Source of the DNA: an uncultured Ruegeria sp. | GTDB taxonomy: Bacteria > Pseudomonadota > Alphaproteobacteria > Rhodobacterales > Rhodobacteraceae | Length of the DNA: 64,000 bases | Assembly (NCBI RefSeq): GCF_947500045.1 | Contig: NZ_CANMQQ010000002.1 | Span: 372,001 to 436,000, forward strand | Direction: 5' to 3' | In this document: one piece after another, positions 27,113-34,842 of the stretch | Numbering within the stretch: the stretch's first letter is position 1 | How the letters are laid out: the number at the start of each line of letters is the position of its first letter | Notes under the pieces: generated by a model | Database searches by the model: none | What the model was told of the DNA's origin: nothing | The model's input: only the letters and a program-made list of their open reading frames with translations | Program-made: the position numbers and the translations under genes

Positions 27113-28168
27113 TTACTCGGCGGCCTCTCGCACACCCACGAGGATATCGCGGATTTCAGATTCCTTAATGTCGTGATGCTCGGCAATGACCACCATACGA
27201 GAGCGGCGCTCTTCCCCGGGTTCCCATGGGCGGTCAAACTGGTGACGCACGCGGGCACCTACCGCCTGCACCAGAAGACGCATGGGTTTGCCCTGAACGG
27301 CGGCATAGCCTTTGACGCGCAGGATATTCAGTTCCTTGGCGAGACGTTCGATCTTGGCGACCAGATCGGCGGGGTCGGCCTGTTCCGGCAGCTCAACGAT
27401 GATGCTTTCGAAATCATCATGCTCGTGATCGTGGTGGCCGTCGTGATGCGAAGGGCGCGCGTCCATGTCATCCTCGGCTGCGGCCTCAAGGCCCAGCACG
27501 ACTCGAACATCCACGGCACCTTCCGCAACTTCAACAACGGGCAGAGGGCGAGGGGCTTCGGCGGCGATGATTTCCTTGGCCTTAGCAACGCCTTCGGGAC
27601 CGGCCAGATCGGGCTTGGTCAGCAGGATGATGTCAGCGCAGGATATCTGATCCCCGAACACTTCGGACAGGGGCGTTTCGTGGTCAATCGAGTCATCGGC
27701 CATGCGCTGGGCGTCCACGGCTTCGACATTCGGAGCAAACCGACCGGCGGCGACAGCTTCTGCATCGGCCAGTGCGATCACCCCATCCACCGTTATTTTG
27801 GAACGGATATCGGGCCAGTCGAAGGCTTTCAGCAGGGGCTTGGGCAGTGCCAGACCCGAAGTTTCGATCAAGATGTGATCGGGGCGGGGCTCCAACGCCA
27901 TAAGGGCTTCGATCGTGGGGATGAAGTCATCGGCCACGGTACAGCATATGCAGCCGTTCGACAGCTCCATGATATTCTCAGCCGGGCAATCGGGGATGGC
28001 GCAGGATTTCAGGATATCGCCATCGACGCCGACATCGCCGAACTCATTGACCACAACAGCCAGACGCTTGCCCTGAGGGTTCTGCATTAAGTGGCGTACC
28101 AGCGTGGTTTTACCAGAACCCAGAAAGCCTGTGATCACGGTAACGGGGAGTTTTTCGAGATTGCTCAT
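27113..28168 (-). CDS. cobW: CobW G3E-family GTPase / metallochaperone
   Basis: 351 residues. P-loop GFLGSGKTT (14-22), the metal-binding CxCC in NGCICC (C73, C75, C76), Walker B-like ILIETSGLALPKPL, and a histidine/aspartate-rich stretch near residues 241-252 between the GTPase and the C-terminal CobW_C domain. CobW proteins are GTP-dependent metal chaperones; CobW is believed to deliver Co2+ for corrin synthesis. The position directly upstream of cobN supports that. The start overlaps the DUF1636 stop in ATGA. Because the operon opens with a cobalamin riboswitch, expression should fall when the coenzyme is plentiful. Confidence 0.95.
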   Translation of the reverse strand: MSNLEKLPVTVITGFLGSGKTTLVRHLMQNPQGKRLAVVVNEFGDVGVDGDILKSCAIPDCPAENIMELSNGCICCTVADDFIPTIEALMALEPRPDHILIETSGLALPKPLLKAFDWPDIRSKITVDGVIALADAEAVAAGRFAPNVEAVDAQRMADDSIDHETPLSEVFGDQISCADIILLTKPDLAGPEGVAKAKEIIAAEAPRPLPVVEVAEGAVDVRVVLGLEAAAEDDMDARPSHHDGHHDHEHDDFESIIVELPEQADPADLVAKIERLAKELNILRVKGYAAVQGKPMRLLVQAVGARVRHQFDRPWEPGEERRSRMVVIAEHHDIKESEIRDILVGVREAAE

Positions 28169-28545
28169 TTCAGGGCTCCAATCGGGGGAATACGGGCCGC
28201 GCAGTTCTTGCGGAAATGTTCCGGGCGCTCACGCCATTTGACGAGGCCATCTTCGGCCTCGAGGTACTTGGTTGCGCCCTCGACAATGATTTCGACGTGA
28301 TCGGTTTCGCTGAGGTGTTCGTAGACGAAGGTCCAGCGATCTGGACCTCCACGCAATACAATGGAACACCCCTCGTCACAGTTTGACAGGCATTCCACGG
28401 GTTTCAGTGTGATTCCTGCGGGCAGGTCTGCCTGTTCAAGCGCCTTGTGCAACAAAGCACCGGGCAGCTCCGCGTCATCTTCAACAGGCAACCCGCGGCG
28501 GCAGGTAGTGCAGACCAGCAGTTCGACCGGTGCGGTCTCGGTCAT
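28165..28545 (-). CDS. DUF1636 (CxxC / ECLSNCDEGC) putative metal-binding protein
   Basis: About 126 residues from the ATG at 28545; the ATG at 28554 is an equal alternative, both behind a G-rich stretch. A thioredoxin-like ferredoxin domain is suggested by CTTCRRG near the start and ECLSNCDEGC in the middle, four to five cysteines that could hold an iron-sulfur cluster or cobalt. The family (DUF1636) is regularly found beside cobW and cobN under cobalamin riboswitches, so a role in cobalt handling is likely but unproven. It is the first gene of the cob operon, about 100 nt after the riboswitch aptamer. Confidence 0.85.
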   Translation of the reverse strand: MTETAPVELLVCTTCRRGLPVEDDAELPGALLHKALEQADLPAGITLKPVECLSNCDEGCSIVLRGGPDRWTFVYEHLSETDHVEIIVEGATKYLEAEDGLVKWRERPEHFRKNCAARIPPIGALK

Positions 28546-28576
28546 GTCTCTCATCCCCCCAAATCCTCTTCGTGGG

Positions 28577-28628
28577 GGACGGGGTTTCATGCGGGTCGCC
28601 TTTGACCCGACACCGGAACACCCCGTCC
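28577..28628 (-). promoter_or_regulatory. Likely expression platform of the cobalamin riboswitch
   Basis: On the minus strand a 9-bp arm GGACGGGGT (plus 28620-28628) is the exact complement of ACCCCGTCC (plus 28577-28585). A nested 6-bp hairpin, CGGGTC (plus 28604-28609) pairing with GACCCG (plus 28592-28597), lies in the loop. The structure sits between the aptamer and the first start codon, about 25-30 nt before the ATG. No U-run follows, so control by access to the ribosome binding site is more likely than termination. Confidence 0.55.
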
Positions 28629-28642
28629 GGTTTCATCTTCGG

Positions 28643-28823
28643 GTGTTGGCAGGTCTCCCGGCTTGCGGATGTCAGAGCTTTGCTCTGTCGGATGTCCCGC
28701 CTTCCCGGCCTTGCAGGCCAGTGGCTTGGGCACCCTCTCCGGTCACGGTCGCGGGGGCGGCTGCGTTTGACGGATAAACCGTTGACGCATTCCCTTTTCA
28801 TCTGCTGTCGCAGACACCAACAC
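28643..28823 (-). ncRNA. Cobalamin riboswitch aptamer
   Basis: Read on the minus strand, the region contains in order a P1 arm GTGTTGG (plus 28817-28823), a GAAAAGGGAATGCG segment, CGCGACCGTGACCGG, the conserved AAGCCACTGG, the GCCGGGAAGGC hairpin, and the B12 box AGCCGGGAGACCTGCC (plus ~28648-28663). It closes with CCAACAC (plus 28643-28649), which pairs exactly with the first arm. These are the hallmarks of adenosylcobalamin-type riboswitches. It precedes DUF1636-cobW-cobN and so should reduce expression of the cob operon when cobalamin is abundant. Confidence 0.95.
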
Positions 28824-28981
28824 AAGGCTCTTGGGGCAGCATCACCCCCATTGTCAAGCGCGTTACGCTCAACAGTGTACAGCGGGGCAGAAAAGCGACC
28901 TCTGGGGGTCGCTGGACGGCATGACTGAGGGCGGGGGGCGTGCTCGCATGGGCGTCAAACGACAATCAGGGAGAGCAGTGT

Positions 28982-29938
28982 ATGAGAGTAGGCTTTATTG
29001 GGCTGGGGAATGTGGGCGGCAAACTGTCAGGATCGCTTCTGCGCAACGGGATTGATCTGAGTGTTCATGACCTGAATCCGGATTTGGTGGATGGGTTTGT
29101 GTCACAAGGTGCCAAAGCTGCCAAAAGTCCGGCCCAGTTGATGCGCGATTGCGATGCCGTGATCACCTGCCTGCCATCTCCTGCCGCTTCGGATGCGGTT
29201 ATGCAAGAGATGCTGCCCGAAGTTGCGCCAGGCAAAATATGGATGGAAATGTCAACAACCGATGAAGCCGAGGTCAAACGCCTTGGTGCCATGGTGATCG
29301 AACGCGGCGGCGCTGCTGTTGATTGCCCCGTGTCCGGCGGGTGCCATCGGGCTGCGACCGGGAATATCTCGATCTTCGCGGGGTGTGATCGGGAGACATT
29401 TGAGCGCATCCTGCCCTTCCTGACCACCATGGGGCGCCGCGTTTTGCACACGGGTGATCTGGGATCGGCTTCGGTTCTAAAAGTGCTTACGAACTATCTG
29501 GCAACGGCCAATCTGATCACCTGTGCCGAAGCTTTGGTGACGGCAAAGGCCGCCGGGATGGACCTTGGCACAACCTACGAGGCGATCAAGATATCTTCGG
29601 GCACCTCTTTCGTGCATGAAACAGAAAGTCAGGTGATCCTGAATGGGTCGCGCGATATCTCGTTCACCATGGATCTGGTCAAAAAGGACATCGGCCTGTT
29701 TCAGGAGGTCGCCGACCGTGCCGGGGTGCCGCTTGAGATGAACCCGGTGATGATCAAAATCTTTGAGGATGGTATCGAACGGTATGGTGATCGCGAGCTG
29801 TCGCCGAACATCATCAAGCGCCTCGAAGACGCCACAGGTCTGGATATTCGGGCGCCGGGTTTTCCACCCGAGATGCAGGACGATGAGCCAGAAGAACCGG
29901 GCTATGAGGTGATCCCCCAAAACCGACAGAATGCCTGA
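28982..29938 (+). CDS. NAD(P)-dependent beta-hydroxyacid dehydrogenase (HIBADH family)
   Basis: 318 residues from the ATG at 28982, which has GGGAGAG upstream; the earlier in-frame start at 28940 lacks this. Rossmann loop GFIGLGNVG (4-12), the substrate block DCPVSGGCHRAATGNISIFAG, and the catalytic lysine in LKVLTNYLATANLI identify the 3-hydroxyisobutyrate / tartronate semialdehyde reductase family. The exact hydroxyacid cannot be told from sequence. The C-terminal ~35 residues are acidic and extend beyond the family core. It is transcribed away from the riboswitch operon and probably stands alone. Confidence 0.9.
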   Translation: MRVGFIGLGNVGGKLSGSLLRNGIDLSVHDLNPDLVDGFVSQGAKAAKSPAQLMRDCDAVITCLPSPAASDAVMQEMLPEVAPGKIWMEMSTTDEAEVKRLGAMVIERGGAAVDCPVSGGCHRAATGNISIFAGCDRETFERILPFLTTMGRRVLHTGDLGSASVLKVLTNYLATANLITCAEALVTAKAAGMDLGTTYEAIKISSGTSFVHETESQVILNGSRDISFTMDLVKKDIGLFQEVADRAGVPLEMNPVMIKIFEDGIERYGDRELSPNIIKRLEDATGLDIRAPGFPPEMQDDEPEEPGYEVIPQNRQNA

Positions 29939-30229
29939 AACCGCTGGCACACACCTCACACCGATTGCGACTGCGCGGTCAGAACCACTTCAAATCGCGG
30001 GCGGTTTGTGATGTGTTGCGACCTGACACGGCCTCACGAGCGCTGTCTTGCGATGCCGGTCGTCTGCGTTGTGTACGAAGTCAGGCTAAGGAAATCTCAA
30101 TTTGGAATCAGTCCGATCCCGCCCGAGCACCGCGCCTGAGATTGCGGCACCCTGCATCTTTGTTCGTGAGAGCTTGGCAACGCACAGCGCAGGCGCTTGT
30201 TATGCATCGCATGTGCAGGGCCATCAGAG
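29939..30229. other. Intergenic stretch without recognisable gene
   Basis: 291 bases between the hydroxyacid dehydrogenase and the frameshifted gene. The open frame that crosses it (29965-30345 plus) has arginine/serine-rich composition, no family resemblance and no ribosome binding site. I see no terminator with a T-run and no clear promoter. Confidence 0.5.
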
Positions 30230-31008
30230 ATGAAAGTCGTTTTCGCATATCGGATCGGCCAAAAGGCAATGGGCGGAAAGGCGATGCGGGTCGATCAGTT
30301 GGCGGCCATGGCGCAGGCGCATTTGTCAGAGCGCTATGCCTTTGAAGTAGCTCTTGCACCCAAAAGTTCGCGACCGCATGCGTGTCGCCGATTTGTCGAT
30401 GTACACATCGCTGCCTCTTATGAGGCCGAGCGGAACTTGTGCGGGTATTGAGCGCACTTGACCCGACACCGGGCGTAAAGATGCGCTATCTGCGCCATCA
30501 TGCAGATCCACGTTTTGCCGCAGGATCAGTGCCGGTCGACCAGTTTCAACTGGGTTACTTCGGCTTGCCCGACAACGTGGTCTTACCGCCTGAAATGGCG
30601 GAAAAAGCCGTTGTTCCCGGTTGCGATGGGAAAGGCGACGTAAGCGCCTTTATCGCGCAACTGTCCGACGCCAACTTCCACATATGCACGCGCGACCCGA
30701 GCCCATCATTGACCCGCGGAATCCTGTCGTCCAAGCCCTTCACCAAAGGTTTCAATGCAGCCGCGGTCAGGGCCAATGTTCTGGTGAACCGTCAGGTTCA
30801 TGATGCAGAGTACTACTTGGGTTCGGATTATCCGTTTTTCATAGATAGTACAGATACTTGTGCGATCAGCGATGGTGTCAGACATGCATCGGCAGAGTTT
30901 GGTGGTGCACAATGGGAAAAGGCACAGACCCGGATGGCCAGCGTCGCCAGACAGGTTGCACCATCAGAGGTAATGGCCGAGTTGGACAAAATTCTGAGGC
31001 TATTCTAA
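30230..31008 (+). pseudogene. Frameshifted gene of unknown function
   Basis: The ATG at 30230 opens a frame beginning MKVVFAYRIGQKAMGGKAMR that stops at 30451. From 30424 the adjacent frame is open to 31008 and carries a compact C-terminal domain including FHICTRDPSPSL, KPFTKGFNAAAVRANVLVNR and VHDAEYYLGSDYPFFIDSTD. Adding one base near 30437-30440 would join them smoothly (…YEAERNL to VRVLSALDP…), giving a ~260-residue protein. The C-terminal part ends MAELDKILRLF, a natural protein end. It lies directly upstream of the glycosyltransferase pair and may belong to the same surface-polysaccharide set. It is either a decayed gene or a sequencing error. The C-terminal half could also be expressed from the GTG at 30439. 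Confidence 0.6.
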
Positions 31009-31054
31009 ACAGGTCAACAACAGACCGTTACTCGTACAGGCAAGAGAACAACAT

Positions 31055-32062
31055 ATGGCGAATGAGACCTTTCTTATCGTGACCACGATGAAGAACGAAG
31101 GGCCTTTCATGATCGATTGGGTGGCCTACAACCGCGCAATCGGCTTTGATGACATTCTGATCTATACGAATGATTGCGCCGATGGCACCGACGCGATGGG
31201 TGAGCGTTTGCAGGCATTGGGCTGGGCGCATCATGAAAGAAACCGACTGGGGCCGCGCGCCACGCCGCAAAACCGGGCGTTTTCGCTGTCACGCAGCCAC
31301 CCAAGCTATTTGTCTTCTGATTGGATCATGAGCCTGGATGTGGACGAGTATATCAATATCCGTTTGCCTCAGGGCGATATCCAAAGCCTTGTCGATGCCA
31401 GCGGAGAAGCAGACGCAATCTCGATCTGTTGGCGCATGTTTGGGAATGCCGGCCTGAACGATTTTGTGGACCAGCCTGTTCCTGAGACTTTCTTTCTTGC
31501 CGCCACAGAAGAAGGATACCCTCATCACCGGACAAAAGGCTTCAAAACGCTGTTTCGAAACAACGGTAAGTTCAGCCGATTTCGCGCCCATCGACCCCGG
31601 ACCAATCCCGAAGATACACCAAACCCTGATGCGCCTTACGAGGGCGTATTGTGGAGGGATGCAGGCGGAAACCTCTATCCTGCGGACCAAGTGAAATGGA
31701 AGGCTTGGCGCGGGTTCAGTCATGAATTCGCGCGTATTCATCATTATGCCGTCCGCAGCACCGATAGCTTTCTGGTCAAACGTGATCGAGGCCGGACCAA
31801 CCATGTTGGTCAGGATCAGGGGCTGAAATACTGGCTGGTGATGAACCATAACGACACCGAAGATCGCTCCATACTGGATCACATGCCTGCCATGCATGAG
31901 ATCAAGGCCAAAATGATGGCTGATCCACAGCTGGCAGACCTCCATCATCAAGCCTGTGAATGGCACAAAGCGAAAGCCGAAGAGCTGAAGGCCCGGACGG
32001 ACTGGGCTGATCTGGTCGATGCATTGCAGAATTCCCATACCGGAGAAGAAGCGCATGGCTGA
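31055..32062 (+). CDS. Family 2 glycosyltransferase (GlcNAc-transferase-like), copy 1
   Basis: 335 residues. The N-terminal VTTMKNEGPFMIDWVAYNRA block, the LIYTNDCADGTD stretch and the SLDVDEYINIRLP motif, with DVDEY as the DxD metal/nucleotide-sugar site, are typical of PF13704-type glycosyltransferases. The C-terminal FARIHHYAVRSTDSFLVKRD block is shared with the gene at 32762. Cytosolic, with no signal or membrane spans. Acceptor and sugar are unknown; a polysaccharide or surface role is inferred. It overlaps the following methyltransferase gene by 8 nt. Confidence 0.85.
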   Translation: MANETFLIVTTMKNEGPFMIDWVAYNRAIGFDDILIYTNDCADGTDAMGERLQALGWAHHERNRLGPRATPQNRAFSLSRSHPSYLSSDWIMSLDVDEYINIRLPQGDIQSLVDASGEADAISICWRMFGNAGLNDFVDQPVPETFFLAATEEGYPHHRTKGFKTLFRNNGKFSRFRAHRPRTNPEDTPNPDAPYEGVLWRDAGGNLYPADQVKWKAWRGFSHEFARIHHYAVRSTDSFLVKRDRGRTNHVGQDQGLKYWLVMNHNDTEDRSILDHMPAMHEIKAKMMADPQLADLHHQACEWHKAKAEELKARTDWADLVDALQNSHTGEEAHG

Positions 32063-32666
32063 ACCTGTGTCCGCCGAAGACCGCCGCAATAAACAACAAC
32101 AGCAGCGTGAGCGGAAAGATGCGCTGAGGCGCGAAATGCTCAGGACTATGCCCAACGGAAGGCTCAGTGTTGAGATCGGCGTTTGGCGGGGTGAGTTTTC
32201 GCGGATATTGCTCGATGTATTGAAGCCTTCTAAGCTGTGCCTCATCGATCCATGGGGAGTGCAGCCCGACTCTGATGGCGGTGCTTCTTTGGCAGGCGCG
32301 CGCAGCCAGAACGACATGGACCAGATCTATGAAGCGGTGAAAGATACATACGCATCAGAGATAGCAAAGGGGCAAGTGTCGGTTATTCGTGACTTTTCTG
32401 TTCCTGCGCTGCGCTTGTTCGAAGATCAGAGCATCGGGTTTGCCTATCTTGATGGCGACCATTCCTATGAAGGGGTCAAAGCGGATTTGGATGCGCTGTT
32501 GCCGAAGATGATCGAAGGTGGCGTCATCATGTTAGATGACTACCACCGTCGAGGGTGGTGGAAAGATGGAGTGATGCGTGCGTTCCACGAGTTCCTTGGG
32601 TCAAACTCGGCGAGTTTGCGTCTTAAGGCGATCAAAGGCGCTCAGGTAGCGGTTCAAAAGCTCTAA
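32055..32666 (+). CDS. Class I SAM-dependent methyltransferase (Methyltransf_24 type)
   Basis: 203 residues from the ATG at 32055, preceded by GGAGAAGAAG; the frame upstream to 32019 lies inside the glycosyltransferase gene. A basic, glutamine-rich head (12-30) precedes a Rossmann methyltransferase: SVEIGVWRGEFSRILL (motif I), LCLIDPWG, FAYLDGDHSYEGVKADLDAL and GGVIMLDDYHRRGWW. The DGDHSYEGV block is characteristic of family 24, often O-methyltransferases of surface sugars. The overlap with the glycosyltransferase gene indicates joint translation. Confidence 0.85.
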   Translation: MAEPVSAEDRRNKQQQQRERKDALRREMLRTMPNGRLSVEIGVWRGEFSRILLDVLKPSKLCLIDPWGVQPDSDGGASLAGARSQNDMDQIYEAVKDTYASEIAKGQVSVIRDFSVPALRLFEDQSIGFAYLDGDHSYEGVKADLDALLPKMIEGGVIMLDDYHRRGWWKDGVMRAFHEFLGSNSASLRLKAIKGAQVAVQKL

Positions 32667-32669
32667 TCA

Positions 32670-32765
32670 ATGAAGCCAATTTCCTACCGACTTGGGGATG
32701 TTGAGATCCGGCATAGGCCTGCCGAAGATGGCGCGAGTTTGGTTCAACCGCAGGATTTTCTATGA
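32670..32765 (+). CDS. Possible 31-residue leader ORF coupled to the next glycosyltransferase
   Basis: The ATG at 32670 starts a 31-codon frame (MKPISYRLGDVEIRHRP...) whose TGA overlaps the ATG of the next gene (ATGA, 32762-32765). The region otherwise has no ribosome binding site for that gene beyond AGGA at 32752-32755. It may be a leader peptide, a fragment of a lost gene, or chance. No family is recognised. Confidence 0.3.
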   Translation: MKPISYRLGDVEIRHRPAEDGASLVQPQDFL

Positions 32766-33760
32766 CTGACAGGATAGTTGTCTACACGACGATGAAAAAC
32801 GAAGGCCCATTCATGATTGATTGGGTGTCCTACTACCTGTCGCTTGGCGTTGACCATTTCCTCATCTACACCAACGACTGCGACGATGGCACCGATCTGA
32901 TCGCGAAACGGCTTGGGGAACTTGGCGTTGCGACCCATGTCGACAATTCGGTCAAACCAAATCAAAGCCCGCAGAACACGATGCTCAGGCGTGTTCGTTC
33001 GCATCCGAAGTTTCTGGATGCGGACTGGACGTTTTCATTGGACGTCGATGAATATCTGAACATCCGTCTTCCTGACCCATCCATGCACAAGCTGCTGGGA
33101 AAACTTCAGGATACCGCAGGCGCGCCTTTCGATGTTGCGTCCTTTGCATGGAAGATATTCGGATGCGGTGGTATTGAGAACTTTAACGATACTCCGGTCG
33201 CAGCGCAGTTTTTTCTTTGTGATACCGAAAAAGGTTTTTATTCGGGGGTCGCGGGCGGGCTGAAGAGCATCACGCGCAACAACGGGCTGTTTACACGATA
33301 TGGCCCACACCGGCCCAAAGGGGTGGCGCCCGAGCGTATGTCCGAGATCAAATGGGTCGATGGCGGAGGTCAGCTGCTTGACCCCGAAGCTGTGACGTGG
33401 CGCGCCACAAGCGGATATCGCCATGATTTCGCACGTATTCATCACTATGTGACCCGCTCAATCGGGTCGTTTATGGTTAAACGCGACCGGGGCAAAACCA
33501 ACCACATTCACGGCGACCAGGCCGAGGTTTATTGGCGCAACATGAATGCCAACCTTGTTGAGGATCGGTCCATTCTGCCGCTTTGGAAGCAGGCCCTGAC
33601 CGAGCGGGATCGCCTGATGTCAGATGATCAACTGGCCTCGTTACATGCAGCGGCCTGTACTTGGCACAAAAAGAAGATTGCCGAATTATGTCAAAGACCC
33701 GATTGGGCGGATTTCCGAGCATTCTTGCTCCGTTACAAGATCAACCGTCCCGTCCGTTGA
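32762..33760 (+). CDS. Family 2 glycosyltransferase (GlcNAc-transferase-like), copy 2
   Basis: 332 residues, clearly paralogous to the gene at 31055. They share YTTMKNEGPFMIDWVSY, the LIYTNDCDDGTD stretch, FSLDVDEYLNIRLP (DxD site), RIHHYVTRSIGSFMVKRDRG and the C-terminal AACTWHKKKIAEL block. The duplication is old, since the middle parts differ widely. It is the last gene of the cluster, followed by tRNA-Cys on the opposite strand. Substrates are unknown. Confidence 0.85.
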   Translation: MTDRIVVYTTMKNEGPFMIDWVSYYLSLGVDHFLIYTNDCDDGTDLIAKRLGELGVATHVDNSVKPNQSPQNTMLRRVRSHPKFLDADWTFSLDVDEYLNIRLPDPSMHKLLGKLQDTAGAPFDVASFAWKIFGCGGIENFNDTPVAAQFFLCDTEKGFYSGVAGGLKSITRNNGLFTRYGPHRPKGVAPERMSEIKWVDGGGQLLDPEAVTWRATSGYRHDFARIHHYVTRSIGSFMVKRDRGKTNHIHGDQAEVYWRNMNANLVEDRSILPLWKQALTERDRLMSDDQLASLHAAACTWHKKKIAELCQRPDWADFRAFLLRYKINRPVR

Positions 33761-33792
33761 ATCGTGGAGAGAGCTAAGTGCTTGGAAATAAA

Positions 33793-33866
33793 TGGAGGCG
33801 AGTACCGGAATCGAACCGGTGTACACGGATTTGCAATCCGCTGCGTCACCACTCCGCCAACTCGCC
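33793..33866 (-). tRNA. tRNA-Cys (GCA)
   Basis: On the minus strand the 74-nt sequence begins GGCGAGTTGGCGGAGTGG and ends with an encoded CCA. The acceptor stem GGCGAG/CTCGCC is complete. The anticodon loop reads TTGCAAA between the arms CGGAT and TCCG-type bases, giving anticodon GCA. The T-arm CCGGTTCGATTCCGG is canonical. Confidence 0.97.
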
Positions 33867-34093
33867 TTTTCAAGTAATATCAATCACTTGCCGTGGTGTG
33901 GTGGGCGTTCTATCAGCTTTCAGGATGAACGTCCAGAGTATTGAATGCGATTATTCCTGTCCCTGAAGGAAAATCGATGCGCCCGCCGAGTGAGTGCTTT
34001 TTGCCGCGCCAGTAATTGGCGTCTGGCCCGTTGCTGCGGGCGGGCGGATATGGCACAAGCCTGATAGCAGATTGACAAGGAATGAGCGGTCAT

Positions 34094-34747
34094 ATGACAG
34101 ATTTCGCAGCCCGGCGTCTTACGATGGTTGATACTCAGGTCAGGCCGTCGGACGTGACTAAGTTTCCTATCATCGATGCGATGTTGGCTGTGGCGCGTGA
34201 GAATTTCGTGCCAGACTCGCAGCGTGAGGCGGCGTATGTCGGCGACCTGGTAGAGTTGGGAGGAGGGCGTTGCCTGCTTGAGCCCCGGACACTGGCCAAG
34301 ATGTTGGATGCTGTGAATATTTCCAATGATGAGGTGGTCCTGGATATCGCTCCGGGGCTTGGATACTCGACCGCTATTGCCGCTCGAATGGCGGAACTGG
34401 TTGTGGCTGTGGAATCCGATGAAGCCTTGGCGGCCGAAGCGCAGACTGTTCTGATGGAAGCGGATGTCGACAATGCCATCGTCCACACAGGCCCGCTTGA
34501 GCAGGGCGCGGACGAGCACGGCCCTTATGATGTCATCATGATTCAGGGCGGGGTTGAGCAGTTGCCAGACGCTCTGCTGGATCAACTCAAGGATAGAGGC
34601 CGGATCGTTTGCCTGTTCATGGAAGGTGACCTAGGAACCGTTCGTGTGGGTCTCAAGTCGGCGGGTCGTGTGTCTTGGCGGTATGCCTTCAATGCCAGCG
34701 CCCCCGTTTTGCCTGCCTTTTGCGCTGAGTGTGCATTTTCGCTATAG
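34094..34747 (+). CDS. Protein-L-isoaspartate O-methyltransferase-like protein
   Basis: 217 residues from the ATG at 34094. An ATG at 34082 would abut AAGGA with no spacing. The N-terminal FAARRLTMVDTQVRPSDVT block and VLDIAPGLGYSTAIAARMAE (S-adenosylmethionine loop) mark the Pcm branch found in alphaproteobacteria, where it sits directly upstream of tolC. Canonical Pcm has a GTGSGYQ loop; here it is APGLGYS, so repair of isoaspartate is not certain. It lies 95 nt before tolC on the same strand. Confidence 0.85.
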   Translation: MTDFAARRLTMVDTQVRPSDVTKFPIIDAMLAVARENFVPDSQREAAYVGDLVELGGGRCLLEPRTLAKMLDAVNISNDEVVLDIAPGLGYSTAIAARMAELVVAVESDEALAAEAQTVLMEADVDNAIVHTGPLEQGADEHGPYDVIMIQGGVEQLPDALLDQLKDRGRIVCLFMEGDLGTVRVGLKSAGRVSWRYAFNASAPVLPAFCAECAFSL

Positions 34748-34842
34748 TTGGCGATAGAAGTATTTTGATGCCTTGATTACTTGAAAACAGCGGCGCAAAC
34801 TGCCTCGGTGGTTGCGTAATTTCGATTTGAGAGGATTTGGTT

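Noticed and set aside
26975..28090. 371-residue plus-strand ORF opposite cobW/cobN
   Set aside because: Antisense shadow of two clear genes; His/Asp/Gly-rich composition comes from reading GC-biased codons backwards.
29965..30345. 126-residue plus-strand ORF after the hydroxyacid dehydrogenase
   Set aside because: Arg/Ser-rich translation, no ribosome binding site, and it overlaps the MKVVFAYRIGQK frame, which is more protein-like.
31289..32317. 342-residue minus-strand ORF across the first glycosyltransferase and the methyltransferase
   Set aside because: Antisense to two genes with intact family motifs; no start signal and no family resemblance.
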